Source: Branchiostoma floridae (taxonomy: Eukaryota; Chordata; Leptocardii; Amphioxiformes; Branchiostomatidae). From it: DNA of 64,000 nucleotides. A program made the position numbers and the translations under genes. The DNA lies in assembly GCF_000003815.2 (NCBI RefSeq), contig NC_049987.1, positions 16,562,294 to 16,626,293 on the forward strand, read 5' to 3'. Below the pieces are notes generated by a model. It made no database searches, was not told the DNA's origin, and worked only from the letters and a program-made list of their open reading frames with translations. This document shows, piece after piece, positions 21,036-33,769 of this stretch; the stretch's first letter is position 1, and each line of letters starts with the position of its first letter.

Positions 21036-22050
21036 ACATGTAATAAATTTTGGCGTCAATGGCAAAGTGGATATGATAGCGGACACAGCATAAAGCATAG
21101 TTTAATATCTTTTGCTACTATCTTTGCCCGAAATAAGTTGTTTTTTTCTCGGCATTTCATTTTTTTGGCAAGCTAACGTGTTCCACCAAGTTTTTTTTAT
21201 TTATTTGCAATCTACTTGTTTGCATCTTAAAATGAACCATTGGCTTAAGTGACAAGAAATTGCTAGCTGTCTTTTACGCCTTCATACACACAAAAAGCTG
21301 AAGGCATCTGTCGCTTTTACTAATGGTACAGTTCTTTCGACACCATTGAATCAAAACAAAAGAAGACAACAAACGCTTACGTAAAAAAGATCATTATATG
21401 GCTTCAGTGTTTACGCCTCAGGATAAATACTGGCAGTTGGCATTTTCTAACCAGAGGTTAGGATCATACGATTCATTTTGTGTCATGTTTGCTTTCAGTT
21501 TCATTGGTGCAAAATAATTGGCTCCTGTTAATTGACGTCACGAGTCGCATGCTGATTGGCTGCTCTTATAATTAGGTTAAGATTTCCAACCCGACATTTG
21601 CAACCAGACTTACACTATTACAGGACTAGATGGATGAGAATAAAGGGGCTACGGTCCCTCAAAACGATTGCATTGTGCGTGTTACCTGTTAAATAGAGTG
21701 GAATCGCCTGATTAAAAGAGATAAGCTTTCCATTTTGCTCTTAGAACACTGATAGTATCTTTAAAAAGGTTTTAGAGATAAGGTTTGAATGGCGTCTTCG
21801 TCTTAAGTCTTGGGTAATGAAAAGGTTGAAGTGACTTGTCTTTAGATTATAGCTGCTACCTTAGAAAGGATAGGACGTTTCGCAAAGGGTGAAGAAATGA
21901 ACTATGGGCCAGAGAATTAACGATTAAGAAAACAGTAAATCCAAACTTGAAATTGAATATCTATGCTCATTGCATTGCTGCCCCTACGGCCGGCGAGGCT
22001 ACGGGACTAGTGAGGTGAGGTTAGCATAATAGTGCTCGTGTCATTTTTTT
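21036..22050. other. Intronic DNA without recognised features
   Basis: Between the split MITE and the LINE fragment. AT-rich, no long frame, no repeat recognised. Confidence 0.6.
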
Positions 22051-22528
22051 AATGAATGAATGAATGAATGAAGACCTTTATTGTACATCCATACCCACTG
22101 GGTTCAGTACAGGTCGCAATAAATGATACAACATGATATAATGATACAATAAGTCTACACTACCCAAGAATCGTATTCTACTGCGTGCATTCGGCTTCTT
22201 CTCGTTTCTTTGTGATATTGAAAATGTAAGAACAGATATGCTTTATAAGTAAAGGTTTGTCTAGATTCATAAGGAATATAAATTTGTCTATATTACTTAG
22301 TCGTATGAAGTGGGGGAACATGGATTCTATTAGTCTGTAGAGTTCAGCTCTCTCTTTCTTGTACAAACTACATTCTACTACAAAATGATGTTCGTCTTCT
22401 AACTTATCTAGGTTGCAGTATCTACATATTCGTTGTTCTAGAGGAGTGCGGTTATGTCTTCCGGTTTCGATGTGTAATTTGTGGCAACTGACTTTAATGT
22501 ACTGTGCGTTGATACTATTTGGCACCAT
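22051..22528 (-). pseudogene. LINE 3' fragment, related but distinct family
   Basis: On the minus strand 116 residues end at 22178 and include KLHIETGRHNRTPLEQRICR and EDEHHFVVECSLYKKERAEL, the same C-terminal zinc-cluster region as the full LINE at 16-20 kb but clearly diverged. After the stop comes AATAAA and then a (CATT)n tail at about 22051-22073, a different tandem tail. It is 5'-truncated to about 0.5 kb; the upstream border near 22530-22560 could not be fixed. Confidence 0.75.
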
Positions 22529-22550
22529 GATTCTAACAAAATCCTAACTA

Positions 22551-25444
22551 ATCCCGAAAAATCCAGCCTTACAATAGAATATCCAAAACCTAAAAATCAC
22601 ATGAAATACATTAATAGATATTGAAACAGTAGACGTTTTAATACATGTTTCTTCTATACAATATTGACATCTCTACAATGCTATAAGACGTTAACACAAT
22701 TTGACATGTCCATTAGACCTTACGACACACAATTCTGTTACGTATCTTTCTTTCAATGAACATATCTCTTGGGAAAACTCTTTGATTGACATGAAATTAA
22801 TAATTCACAACAAATCACTCATCTGCTGTAAACATGATATTCTTTTTCATTGTGTCTCCCCGTCCCCGAATACCTTTAGCTCAAGCGTGTACAATACGTA
22901 ATACTCAACCTGTATTAGCCTTGGTACCCGTGTATTGAAATGCTTGCGTGTATAGTCAAGGACGTTATAACGTCCGTGGTATACGAGTAGTGTATAGTCA
23001 TTGCAAAGTCTACCTTTTGTTGTGGGTTTGGAATGGACAATACTATACAAATACAAGGCGCCGTCTAGTAGAGATTGCTATGGACTTACATTACCAACAA
23101 TGGCCTGTATGAATGAGTCCATAATGTATTGGAGCATGCATAAATTCGAAGTCTCGGGTATTGAACAAAGTTAAACTGTCATTGTGAAGAAAAGTCATTG
23201 CCGCCGGCCGTGTACTCTTATATCCAAAGGATTCTCTAAGTCTAGAAAGCTTTTGTAATCGCCTATGGATGTCTTCTTTCCACGCGGCTTGTCAATTCGG
23301 TGGCTACATAAACCATGCCAGAGAACGGTCACCATAGTGATGATGGATTGTCTTGGACTTGTTTTGGTAAACTTTCACAATTCTTTGAAGCTTATGTTTT
23401 CTATATTGCTTATGGATATTCAATGACCGTTTTTGAACGATTTCGTTTTTTGTTGGAATAGTTTTTCTTTTCTATCTGGTTTCTAACGTTTGATTCTCTT
23501 GATCATGTATTTTACGGCCTTTTATCGATGCAAAACACGTATTCAAATATCAACAGTATCGTTATTCTGCCACACACCGTAACAGTAAGAGCATTAATGT
23601 GCAATAAATGCCTTTCTGTTTTTTATATCAATATTCTAGTAAAATTATGCTCCAAAACACACCTTCGTTTTTCTGTCTGTCGGTAGATATTTACTTCAAG
23701 GGGCATTTTAAAACCGTTGCAAAAGCAAGTGGCTGGTTTGATGTCCAAGTGTGTTTCTCACGTGTCGATATATATATAACATTAATTTTGTGTCTTCTAT
23801 AAGAATAAACAACGGCATTTGACAACACCCTACGAGGCCTTCACAAACATTCCTATGTGCTGACCCGAACATGTAGTATTGTTCCCTACTGTTTATTTTC
23901 CCCACAGCAATTGACTGTTGTATGTTTGTTTGATCTTAACCCCTGTATAGGCAGGCATTTTCCAGACTTAGTGTAATTACTTGCTACTTCCCGACCCAAA
24001 GTAGTAAGAGACCTTGACTAAATCCTGGCTCATTTACCTTTCAGTTAACGCCACAGGGTATCGAGATAGAATAAGTGTTACCATGACGACAGATATAAAC
24101 AATGTTTCACCTGTTTGGTACAGTCCTGATGACAAGTTATTTATGTGCTAGGCAAAAAAGACATAGAACTGGTTCGTGTTGGTTGTTTTCGAGACAAAAT
24201 TTGCTCATACAAGTTGCAAAGATCGTAACATTTTTGACGACGCCTCAGGTGCGTTGCCGATTGGTACATCAATACCCTTGCACTCCCCATTGAATTGACA
24301 AAGCCGGTTGCCACGAAGGCTGGACGGTTAGAGAGCATTTAAGATCTTTTCGATCACTGCCGGCTTCAAAATGAATCCCCAGTTCAAATCCTAAAAGCCT
24401 TGGATGGCCTTAAACCTTTTGCGGAACACACAAATGTAGAAAATAGCGTGCAAAAGAAATGGGAATATAGAGTTTTTGTTGGATCCAACACAATGCCATA
24501 AGCATCTGATAAAAGACGCCTTTCAGTTGCATATTTCCTTTTACAAAGCAGCTTTCATTACTATTGTTATAAAAGCGGGGTCAGTTATGTAAGAACAGTG
24601 CCACAAGGACGGGGATGTAACATAATCAGATAATGTTTAACAGCCAATGAAAGCAAGGTATCTTTGTCCTATTTTACGAGGATATTTTCGGACCGTGCTT
24701 TCATGATTTTTGTATAAAAGTAGGACATGGTTTGTGCAAGGAGGTCGAATTTCTTCCTCTTCGTTTCACAAACAGAAATAACATTGTACGGATCGTAAAT
24801 TGCCCTTTTCACGAAAAATGAGGACAGATCTATGATGAATAAGGTATACCAGGAGAAACAGTCTGTTTTGTAACATCTCTACATGCGATTTCTTCCTCTT
24901 CACTTCACAAATAGAAAACGGCATTGTCTATGTCGTCAAATGTCTCATTTTCAAAGAAAATATTAAGCGAAATCACTTAAGAATGAAATATCTTAGAAGA
25001 CATGTCCACAGAATATGCTTTGTGCCATTTTCTTCTTCTTCAATTTACAAATAGAAAATCGCTTTGTCCAGACCACTGTGTGCCTTTTCGTGAAAGAAAG
25101 TTACAATTCTACACTGAATTAGGTATTCTAAATAGAATGTTCTACTTTGTAAAATCGCATAAACCAGAAATCACCTTAGAAGCATTAAGTTGTACAAAGA
25201 AGGATAGAGAAATCTAACACAATGTATGTTTTGTGTTTCCATGAATATGCAAAGATACGTAGATGTTTTGCAACCCCAAAACTATACAAAAGAGCAACGC
25301 GAAAGTTTACGACAAGCCAACATATACGAGTATATATGTATCACGTAACAAATCGACTTTGTCCGAAACTACCGATTGCAATTCTTGTACAAACCACAAG
25401 GGATCCTTGATCAACGTACCGTTGAAACTGAATTCGATGTGTTT
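22551..25444. other. Intronic DNA; diverged ~135-bp repeats near its right end
   Basis: Mostly featureless. Three diverged units with TTTCTTCCTCTTC..TTCACAAA.AGAAAA are spaced about 135 bp apart at 24755, 24890 and 25015, suggesting an old tandem duplication. No coding support. Confidence 0.5.
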
Positions 25445-25590
25445 ACTGATAGTAAAAAGTACCACACGCTCGTAAATATCACAGACATATCATAACTTTT
25501 ACGAGCAGCTAGCGGTCACATATCTCATATAATATGCATCGTAAAAATACCACACCGACATTGCCTTCAGCAACAGTCTTTTCAGGCATC
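25445..25590 (-). pseudogene. Decayed duplicate of the 28.0 kb signal-peptide exon boundary
   Basis: This stretch aligns by eye with 27910-28080: shared blocks include the CTCGTAAATATCA, ACGAGCAGCTAG, ATATCTCATA and ATGCATCGTAAAAA runs, in the same order. On the minus strand it retains KTVAEGNV followed by a G|GT donor, against KNVAEEGID and G|GT at 28046. The hydrophobic core is gone and an in-frame stop (TAG) precedes the surviving part, so it should not work as a signal-peptide exon. It marks a local duplication of the start-exon region. Confidence 0.5.
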
Positions 25591-27909
25591 TAATGAATCA
25601 AAATGATCACAGGATGAAGAAGTTTTATTGCCGTTTTCAAAAAACCTTTTATCCACTTATGATCTTATCTATTCGGAAATTTACCGAATTTGTAGAATGA
25701 TTGACATCGCAGAAGACTATCTCCATTTCAAGACCCTTAGACTAGGCCGTAAGGTTTTGAACCACTCACACTTGGGTTAGCCGACTTTCATAGATACGTG
25801 AGGCGGCACCCTTGACGTGCTCGTGGTACGGTATGGCTCTCCTCAAACACGGGACCTCCGATTTACGCCTAGGATGCCATTAAGCCCCCTTCACGTCGCA
25901 CGTGAGCAAGAATCAGCCGGAATGAGAATTATTTTTTTATTCTTGGCAATTCGTAGTGTGTTCCAGAAATTCTTACTGCATTTCAGCTATTTGTGCCCGT
26001 TCTTTGGCTGGCCCAAAAGTTTTTGACATGTTTTAAAAACTGTCGAGGTGCATTCGAACTGGAGAAATATCGAATGGCGTTCAAAGTGGATTCTAAGTGG
26101 ATTCTAACTATTCTAACTGCAGTCTGACCGCATTCTGCGGCATTCCAACATTATTCGAAAAATTCTTATCTCATTCGATAGGGAACCGAAACGACAAGCC
26201 ACTTCGAATCCTGCCCGAATGTGGCCAAAAGAATATCTGGAATGCCGTGAGAATATCTAGAATACACTACGAATTCCCAGGAATAGAAAATACTTTGCAT
26301 TTTGGCTCATTCCTTCTCGTGTGAAGGGGATATAAGGTCCATTTAGAATTCCCACCCTAATGGCCCCGAATGTGGCACGAATTTTGCAAATACTTCATTC
26401 CGGCTAGTTCTGCTTGATTCCTGCTAATTCGCTTTCAGTGTGAAGGCCGTATTAAAGAAGCTATCACTCGAAACTCATTTTTACTGGAATAGAGTGAGGA
26501 ATTCGTGTTAAATGCGTTTCTCGTGAGTTAACATTGGACTCTTCCCTAGACTCGAACCGAGGACATTTATACTTTATACATGTATCTAAGATTTGCACCC
26601 CACCCGACCCACAAGGCAACAGGGTGCCACGAATCGAAACATCTTGCTTATCTGGAATCGGTGCCAGTCGAATTCGGAGTTACGTGCGTCACAACTGTCA
26701 GCTAACAGTTAATTAACTATATGAAGACCCGAGAGTTGTTAGAGATTGATTACCAAGAAAAACACCAGAAGGACGAACGAGCTATTATTACCATGTTGTT
26801 GCCCTCATTCTATCACTTTTGATTTATACAAACATTACTGATATGACAAAGGATATGTTGTCATGGCTATTGTGAATGTTATCACCTATGTTACAGAAAA
26901 TTGGCACGTACTATACATTATAGATGAAACAAGAGGCCATAGCTTCGTAAACGTGTTGATTTTACATTATGTTTGCATAGTCTTGAAAAAACTTTCGTTC
27001 TTTGTGTACTGACGCTGAGACTAAAGATGTACCAAAACTGAACCCGAAAACATATTAGATTTTTCTGGAAAAAAGAAACCATAAGAGCTTCTGTAATAAA
27101 ATCCACGGTATTCTTTAAAAACATTTCTGGGTGGTATTTTTTGCGGAAGCAAGAACAATGGTACCGGTTATCCCCAAACAGATGTTGTAACAACGAATGG
27201 TCGAGTTACAACTACTAAGTATAGAGGACTTGTTAAAAAAATAATGTGCCAACACAACCTATACTTCAGTACGAAAGACCAAACATGGGAAAGAAGACGG
27301 GATATCATTTGCGTGGTCCGGTCGTGTTTTTCCGTGAAGTTTTCGAAAATTTTTCCTGCACTTTGCTTAAGTCCTGCAAGGTGAAGGCACAGCAAAATTA
27401 CAAGACATACCGCGCCTAAACCAGTTATTTTTGCTCAGAAGCCTTTCTCTCTCTTTTTTATGAATTCTCTCTCAAAATTCAAGATTATATAAACTTATTT
27501 GGTTCGTGAACACTGGAAGCAGAGACATAAAACCACTAGTAGCTTGTCATAATGCTTCATCATCCTTTTGACAAAGATCTGAAGAAGAATAGATTTTAGA
27601 AAGAGTTTAAAGAAGCACACATGTCTTAAAAATAATTCTGAACGGTGTGTTGAAACATAAAACTTCTGTTTTCTTACTTCTGTCATAGTATGATTGCAGC
27701 AATGATAGCTTTCGGGTTAAACGTCGCGATCAAGCGGGACCGAATTCGAATGAAAAAAATGGATACTTTGCCTCAGAGAATATCACAACTGCACGGCTCT
27801 TGTTAGTCTAAACGCATTTAAGATAAACGCCTTAATATATATTCTTAGTATCAAAATCGCGAATCAAAGGATGCGTTTTTCTGCTGCAAGGAATGCTTTA
27901 CTTAAGCTG
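25591..27909. other. Intronic DNA; possible inverted-repeat element at about 25887-26331
   Basis: CCCCCTTCACG..CGGAATGAGAA at 25887 loosely pairs with CATTCCTTCTCGTGTGAAGGGG at 26310-26331, and further TTCG-containing fragments continue to 26460. Ends not certain. The rest shows nothing recognisable. Confidence 0.4.
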
Positions 27910-28045
27910 AAACGTTTACTAGCAACAAAAAGGTACCGCAAGCTTTAACCTACTCGTAAATATCATAGACAGATGATGACTTTCACGAGCAGCTAGTGGT
28001 GAAATATCTCATACATTATGCATCGTAAAAAATGATATTCCTCAC

Positions 28046-28136
28046 CGTCAATGCCCTCCTCAGCGACATTCTTCCCAACGAACGCCGAAAAGCAGATCAA
28101 AACGGCCGCAAAGCGAAGCAGTTTCATTTTAGCCAT
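28046..28136 (-). CDS. Signal-peptide exon, candidate first coding exon of the PKHD1L1-like gene
   Basis: An ATG at 28136-28134 (A at -3) opens a short frame: positively charged MAKMKLLRF, hydrophobic AAVLICFSAFVG, then polar KNVAEEGID, ending at a GTGAGG donor with phase 1. That is a standard secretory signal peptide, and the phase matches the acceptor at 15835, where the joined codon would be Gly and the product would start its first TIG domain at once, as in vertebrate fibrocystin-L. It is therefore the simplest first coding exon for that gene. The alternative is that it belongs to another transcript. Part of this exon and about 100 bp of intron are present as a decayed duplicate at 25445-25590. 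Confidence 0.65.
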
Positions 28137-29100
28137 CTTTGTAATGTTGGTTCTTCGATGTCTGAGTTTACCGCAAGAGCTCCATGCTGGAGCACCGCTT
28201 TCAAGAGATCTTGAAGATACACTAAGATCACAATTACCACCCGCTATTATACACCGATGATTACATAGGCAGTACACATCACTTGGTAACGTTGCGTGCT
28301 GCCGCTATTGTTCATCTTCAGGTTGTCCTCCCTACCCCTACTCTGTAATGGTACGGACAAGGTATCTATGATGTCTTCCTAATCCCTTTTCGATTTCGGA
28401 ATGTTTCATGTCATGAATAGGGGGTAAAATTTGCAACTAAGGCCGTGAGGCAGGCCACGAGGACACGTTGGCACGTTTTTTAAAAAACCGACACAAGGGG
28501 TAACGTAGGGGGGTGGAAGACATCCTTATGTGAATTTGAATATGTTTTAATGATTTCTTTGATAGTGCATACTTTGCAACACTACAATATTGAAATGAAT
28601 ACGCCAGGCCAGCAATACTGTGTACATGTGAGCATATATGAAAAACAATCAGTAAAAAAAAAATACGTATACGGAACCACCCTACTAAACTCCGAAGAAG
28701 TCCAACATCAAAGAAAATGTTGCAAGACACTTAGCTCTAACGTGAAGTAATTATTTCTTTCAGTTGACTGGTCCTTTATGTACCTTTCTGTGAATTAATC
28801 CTTCCACCCTGTTGCACAAGGTTTCTGTTATAAACGACCTTACGGTTAACGACCCTATGGTTACATGTATACATCAAATAGGTCATTGCTACCTATTGAC
28901 GTACTACAAGTACAGATGAAACATAAAAGTGAAAATTTAAAATTACAGGCACCAGGCAAATGTAACGTATTGAAAAGGTAAATAAAGCCTACCTAATTAT
29001 TTTATACTATCATTTCTTTTTTTCCTAAATGCCTTATATTCCTCAAAAAAAACATCAGTCATTCGACACACAATATTTTTTAACTAGTTATCAAGCGTTA

Positions 29101-29280
29101 CCTTATTCAATCTTACAGATGAAGTACTAGATTTTGTAAATGGAAAGAAAGCATTCGCGCAGACGTTACAAACGCTAGCTCCTTATTCAAGCTTACAGAT
29201 AAAATACTAGATTTTGTAGATGGAAAGAAAGCATTCGCGCAGACGTTACACCCGCGAGTTTCTTATGCAAAGCTACAGAT
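29101..29280. repeat. 80-bp tandem duplication abutting the kringle exon donor
   Basis: CCTTATTCAATCTTACAGAT at 29101 recurs at 29181 and, in part, at 29261: an exact 80-bp step with 2.25 copies. The shared body includes GATGGAAAGAAAGCATTCGC. It ends about 10 bp from the kringle donor at 29291-29290. Confidence 0.85.
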
Positions 29281-29291
29281 TCAGCCCTTAC

Positions 29292-29531
29292 CGCAGTATG
29301 GTACGTCACACGGCTCCCATCTCGAGCTAGGGTCCGTGGTGTAGCACCACACCCCGGGTTCGTTATCCGGATTCCGGCAGTAGTTCTCCTCCAGCCCGGA
29401 TGACGGATTGTTAGCAGGTGTCCTGCTGTGTTCGTGGGGTGTCTGACTGTCCCAGCGCTGACATGTCTTGCCTGTGTTGGTCACAGAGACTGTTCCTCGA
29501 TACGCCTTCCCTCTTTCAGTCTGGCACGATT
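29292..29531 (-). CDS. Kringle-domain exon
   Basis: A single 240-bp exon (AG acceptor after 29532, GTAAGG donor at 29291, phase 1 at both ends) encodes one complete kringle of 80 residues. All six conserved cysteines are present (ESC, KTC, NYC, VWC, PCD, PYC), with the diagnostic GLEENYCRNPDNEP and WCYTTDP blocks. Kringles are disulfide-bonded binding modules of secreted proteases, growth factors and receptors. No protease or other partner domain is nearby; upstream on the same strand is a signal-peptide exon with matching phase (41100-41163), downstream are another signal-peptide exon and the TIG exons. Reading through the donor gives only K-G and a stop, so it could instead be a terminal exon of a small secreted single-kringle protein. 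Which gene owns it is open. Confidence 0.85.
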
Positions 29532-32329
29532 CTGATGAAGAAAAATGTTACGCAAGAAGTTTAGGAACCTGGTACAAAGCATAACCTTTACTTTAATCGT
29601 AACAATCGTATGTCCATAACACGAAATACCCAAACAGTATGTTCTGCTGTTGTATCAATGAAAGCCACAAGGGGGCAAAAATATAATCAGTTCATAGTGG
29701 TGTTCAACCTAATCTAGGCGGTCCACATTTCTTTAGATTGCCATATTGTTTGTCATTAAAAAAAAAACATCCGTAAAATTGTAGAACGTCGACATGTAGA
29801 AAACAGGCCAGGCATGTCAGTACGAAGGGTTAAAACTTAGCGACCACCGGTCATACTCAGCAACGTTGATCGCTATTGTTGATTTCAAATTTCCAAACTT
29901 TCAAAAACGATGCGTTTGTCATCTATTGACGACAAAGTTTTGATGTTTTTGTAGATCTTTTTTTATAAGTAAGAATAGAAAAAAGGATGAAAAGGAGAAA
30001 AGATGTTGCATCAGTAGAGTCAAGGTCGAAAAGGTGTTTCAAAAACCCGGCGGAGGTTTGGGAACGTCACCTAGGAAACTGTCTTGTATAAGGACTTGAT
30101 CTATCTAAAGTTTAAGGAGAACCCTTAGCGTTAAGAAGGATTTTAGGTCCTATTCTGAGTGGATTTAAGATCGATGTGTGCGTGCGTCTTGTCGTCATGA
30201 CTGTATAGCAACCCTTAAGATGCACCACATCTCAAAACTGGTCACTATACCACTCAACTGTAGCATCATAACCAAAACCAATTTCTGTATGGATCTTTAT
30301 AAAATGTGCCCTGCATGCTTATGGTCTACCTCACATTTTCTTACTTTGTAAACCGAAATTACATAATGTTGTTTATTGTACAATCATTTGATTTAATTCC
30401 TGGCAAAATCTTACGGATAACATCATTTGAAAACCACAAAACTGATTCAAGTGCGCGAGAAGAACAAAAATGTACTAAGAAAACAATAGATTTTTTTAAC
30501 CTAAGTGACTACGAAAGGTATGCGATTTCTTTTTACGCCGGTGAAAATTGTGGGTAGATGTCATACACAAAATCTTCTCATTTTGTCCGTATAAATCTAT
30601 AGCAAACGAAAACAAATAACTAGTTTAATGTGGTACATTGCTGTAATGTCATTTGGGGGCAATAAAAGGTCAATGACGTTGGTTATTCCGTGATCATCTT
30701 CAACAAGCGAGAACAAAAGAGCTAGCACGCGTGCAGGCCGGCACGCACGTAGGTGTCAGCTACCATTGTTCTAAGATGCCTGAGTCATACTATGTGACGT
30801 CATATGACCTTGGTGAGGTCAATGACATGTAGATATTGACCCATACCAAATTTTGATGGGGAAAACAACACGTAATACGATTTTTGCATTTGCCGAACCT
30901 CCTTCATCGTTGCCATTCAGTGGTAGAGGTATATCTTTGTGAACTTTGGTTCATTTTTTTTCTAAGCAAATGTCATTGTGTTTTCCTTTCGTTTCTTCTT
31001 ACAGTTCATCTTTCATTCTTATTGTTCAGGAATTATATTCTGGTTGATGAAGAAGCGACCTATTGCGACGTCTCTCCTTTTTTTTCGATATATTTTCAAA
31101 ACACCACATTTAGAAAAAACTTAGAAAACAGCGACGAGAACACATTGCAATGATATATTCTCTCCATTCGTCCAGTGGACTAGACTGCGTGCCGTCACAC
31201 TTAGTTTACCGGGCTTCCCGTACTATCCTCCCATACTTTCCCCTTACCAACCAAATCGGACTTAAAATGAACCCGGGACCCGGTAACAAATGGGCGCCGT
31301 GACCTACCTGTGGGGTACTCCAAGGGGTACCCCCGGTATCCAGCTATACATCGGGACAAATTTGTGGCTTCGGAGCCCGGCCGGGCCTATATCCCTGACG
31401 GGCACAGGTATGTAACTGGTACCAAAGCCTTAACTAACTAGGAAGGCTTTCATGCTACCACTGGACGATATAACATTGTACTTCAACATTCACATTTCTA
31501 TTTCTATGACCATCAATACAAATCCAACACTTTAACGGCTATAGAGGAATTCGGAAACAAATTTCTGACTAATCTCGGTCTTAACACGGATAAAATCACC
31601 ATCCACTAAATCCTCTTTTAGTCCTTTGATTGTTATCCTGTAAGGCAAAGTTAAGAACCACAAACCACAAGTTTGTGAAGTGCCAGGCAACAAGCACAAT
31701 TGGTGCCTTTGATTTTCAGAAATGAGCTTCACACTGCATTATATCCTAACCCTTTCTTAAGTCAAGTTTAATAAGTTTTTTACATATGTTTGATGTTGCC
31801 ATGACAGTTGCTTGGAAGAATTTGGCATCTCCACAGCAAAGTTTAAGGCATGGAAAATGTTCTAGCCTTTGGTTCCAAAACTTTGGAAACCATGCATTTG
31901 AAGAAATGATTGCTCAGCAATTTTCGTAATATTGAAAAAAATTACTTCATCATGTGTTTTAACACGTGTTGGTAGCGACTATGTGTTGCCAACTCTAAAC
32001 CTATCAAGGTTACATTATGTAAGAATTAATCAAGAAAGTGTTTATGAACAAATATAATAGGAGATGGCCTTTCATAGATACGCATATTGTTTGTATAAGA
32101 TGATTAAAATTTGATATTTCATAAGGGATAATGTTGAGGCATCTATTCAGTTAGCTCAAGGTCCTTTAGTATCTAAGGGAACTGAGCCGTGTATTGAAAA
32201 GTCTTTGTGCCATACTATTATGTAGGTTTCTCTCTAGTAATTTGACGTGAAGACTTGTTTTGATGTGGCTACAAGCTGTCACGCAATTCACGCAACAAGG
32301 TGGCTATGTGCTTACGGTCGTTGACCTTT

Positions 32330-32590
32330 GCGCCTATTTCTTGAAAAAGAAAATGAATACTTAGCTTTGCACCTATTTCTTGAAAATGAAAATGACTACT
32401 TTGCACCTATTTCCTGATAACGAACACTTTGCACCTATTTCCTGAAACTGAAATGAATACTTTGCACCTATTTTAATGAATACTTTGAAGCCTTTTCCTA
32501 AAAACGAATACTTTCTACCTATTTCCTGGAAACGAATATTTGCACATATTTCCCGAAAATGAATATTTTGCCCCCATTTCCTGGAAAAAG
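32330..32590. repeat. Degenerate ~36-bp tandem repeat
   Basis: TTTGCACCTATTTCCTG with AAAATGAATACT-like spacers recurs seven or eight times with unit lengths of roughly 30-40 bp. It explains an open frame on the minus strand, which is not a gene. Confidence 0.75.
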
Positions 32591-33559
32591 GCATAGTTTG
32601 GTTCATGAACGGCGGATCGCGGATAGGACGTTAAGTCGGAGGTCCCACGTATGTGAGGAGGTCCACATCTCGAGCATCAACTACACTTATAGAAAACAGC
32701 TAGTGGTCCAATCCGGTGTAAAGGTGGTATCTCACTGCACTTTTGACAAAGTTGCGGCACTGCGAGTTTCGTTCACTGCGGCACTGTTGTGTTATTTTCG
32801 CCGATATTTTTAACACGTTATAACTTAGATATTGCAAAATACGTAATATCTCCGTCCATATATGCAGCTTGTAATATTCATCTTCAGTACAAACCTGGTA
32901 TGTTTACGCCATAAGGCGATTTACCTCGTATACAATACAAACAAACAAACGTGTATATACGTAGCTTTATACACAACAGCCTTGCTGTATGTACTGTATA
33001 TAGCCTTGCTCCTCAGCGTATGAATATTAAACGTACGGTCGAATCATTTGGTGTTCTGAAGTTGAAATAAAAACGATGAATAAATCATTGTCAGTGACGT
33101 CTTTGATCTGAAGAATCATCGAAGCGCTATCCTCACGCTTAATTAAGTTATGTCAGTCTTCGTAGGATTACAAAAGGTGACATAAAACAGATGTGAACAT
33201 CTCTTTAGTAAAAATCAGTTATACATTTTCTACTCCGTTGTCCACATGCACGCTGGTAACGGAGGAGCATGATGTTGGGAGCAAAATTGTGACACTTTCT
33301 TATCTACCAGCGTTTCCATTTCAAACATACTACCCTAGCTAACTGTTTGCAATAGAAACAAAATACCATGGAAATCCATCGCTCCTTTATTCAGTTATTC
33401 TCCCCCAATGATTCTAAAAACAAAGCCCATGCCGTCTCAGAGCAAGCTGCTAGGGGGCCAGAACCTACATAATTTCTTCCTTACATCACAGTGATGCGTG
33501 AATTGTTTTCTTTGTTTCGTAATGGGCTGACTGTCTATCCTCTGTATACCTTTATACAA

Positions 33560-33769
33560 CACACGCGACAGGCGTAGTCTAACGTCACATTTCCACACCG
33601 GGGCCCGACCGGGCAGCTTTCGGAAACGAAAAACACCAAACTACACAAAACGTAAAGAGAATAGTTGTAGGCAGTATTTTTACGTGTATATTTGATTTTT
33701 CGAATTCGTTTCCACACACAGCCCGACCCGGCCCTGGTTTGGAAATGTTAGCTTTAGCAGGCGTGTGGC
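33560..33769. mobile_element. Inverted-repeat MITE
   Basis: Left CTAACGTCACATTTCC..CGGGGCCCGACCGGGC pairs with right GCCCGACCCGGCCCTGG..GGAAATGTTAGC; CGTTTCC / GGAAACG lies inside. GC-rich arms in AT-rich DNA. Ends are approximate. Confidence 0.65.

Noticed and set aside
32373-32606. 77-residue minus-strand frame with repeating IGAKYSF-like units
   Set aside because: Product of a degenerate ~36-bp tandem repeat; no leader, domain or splice support.
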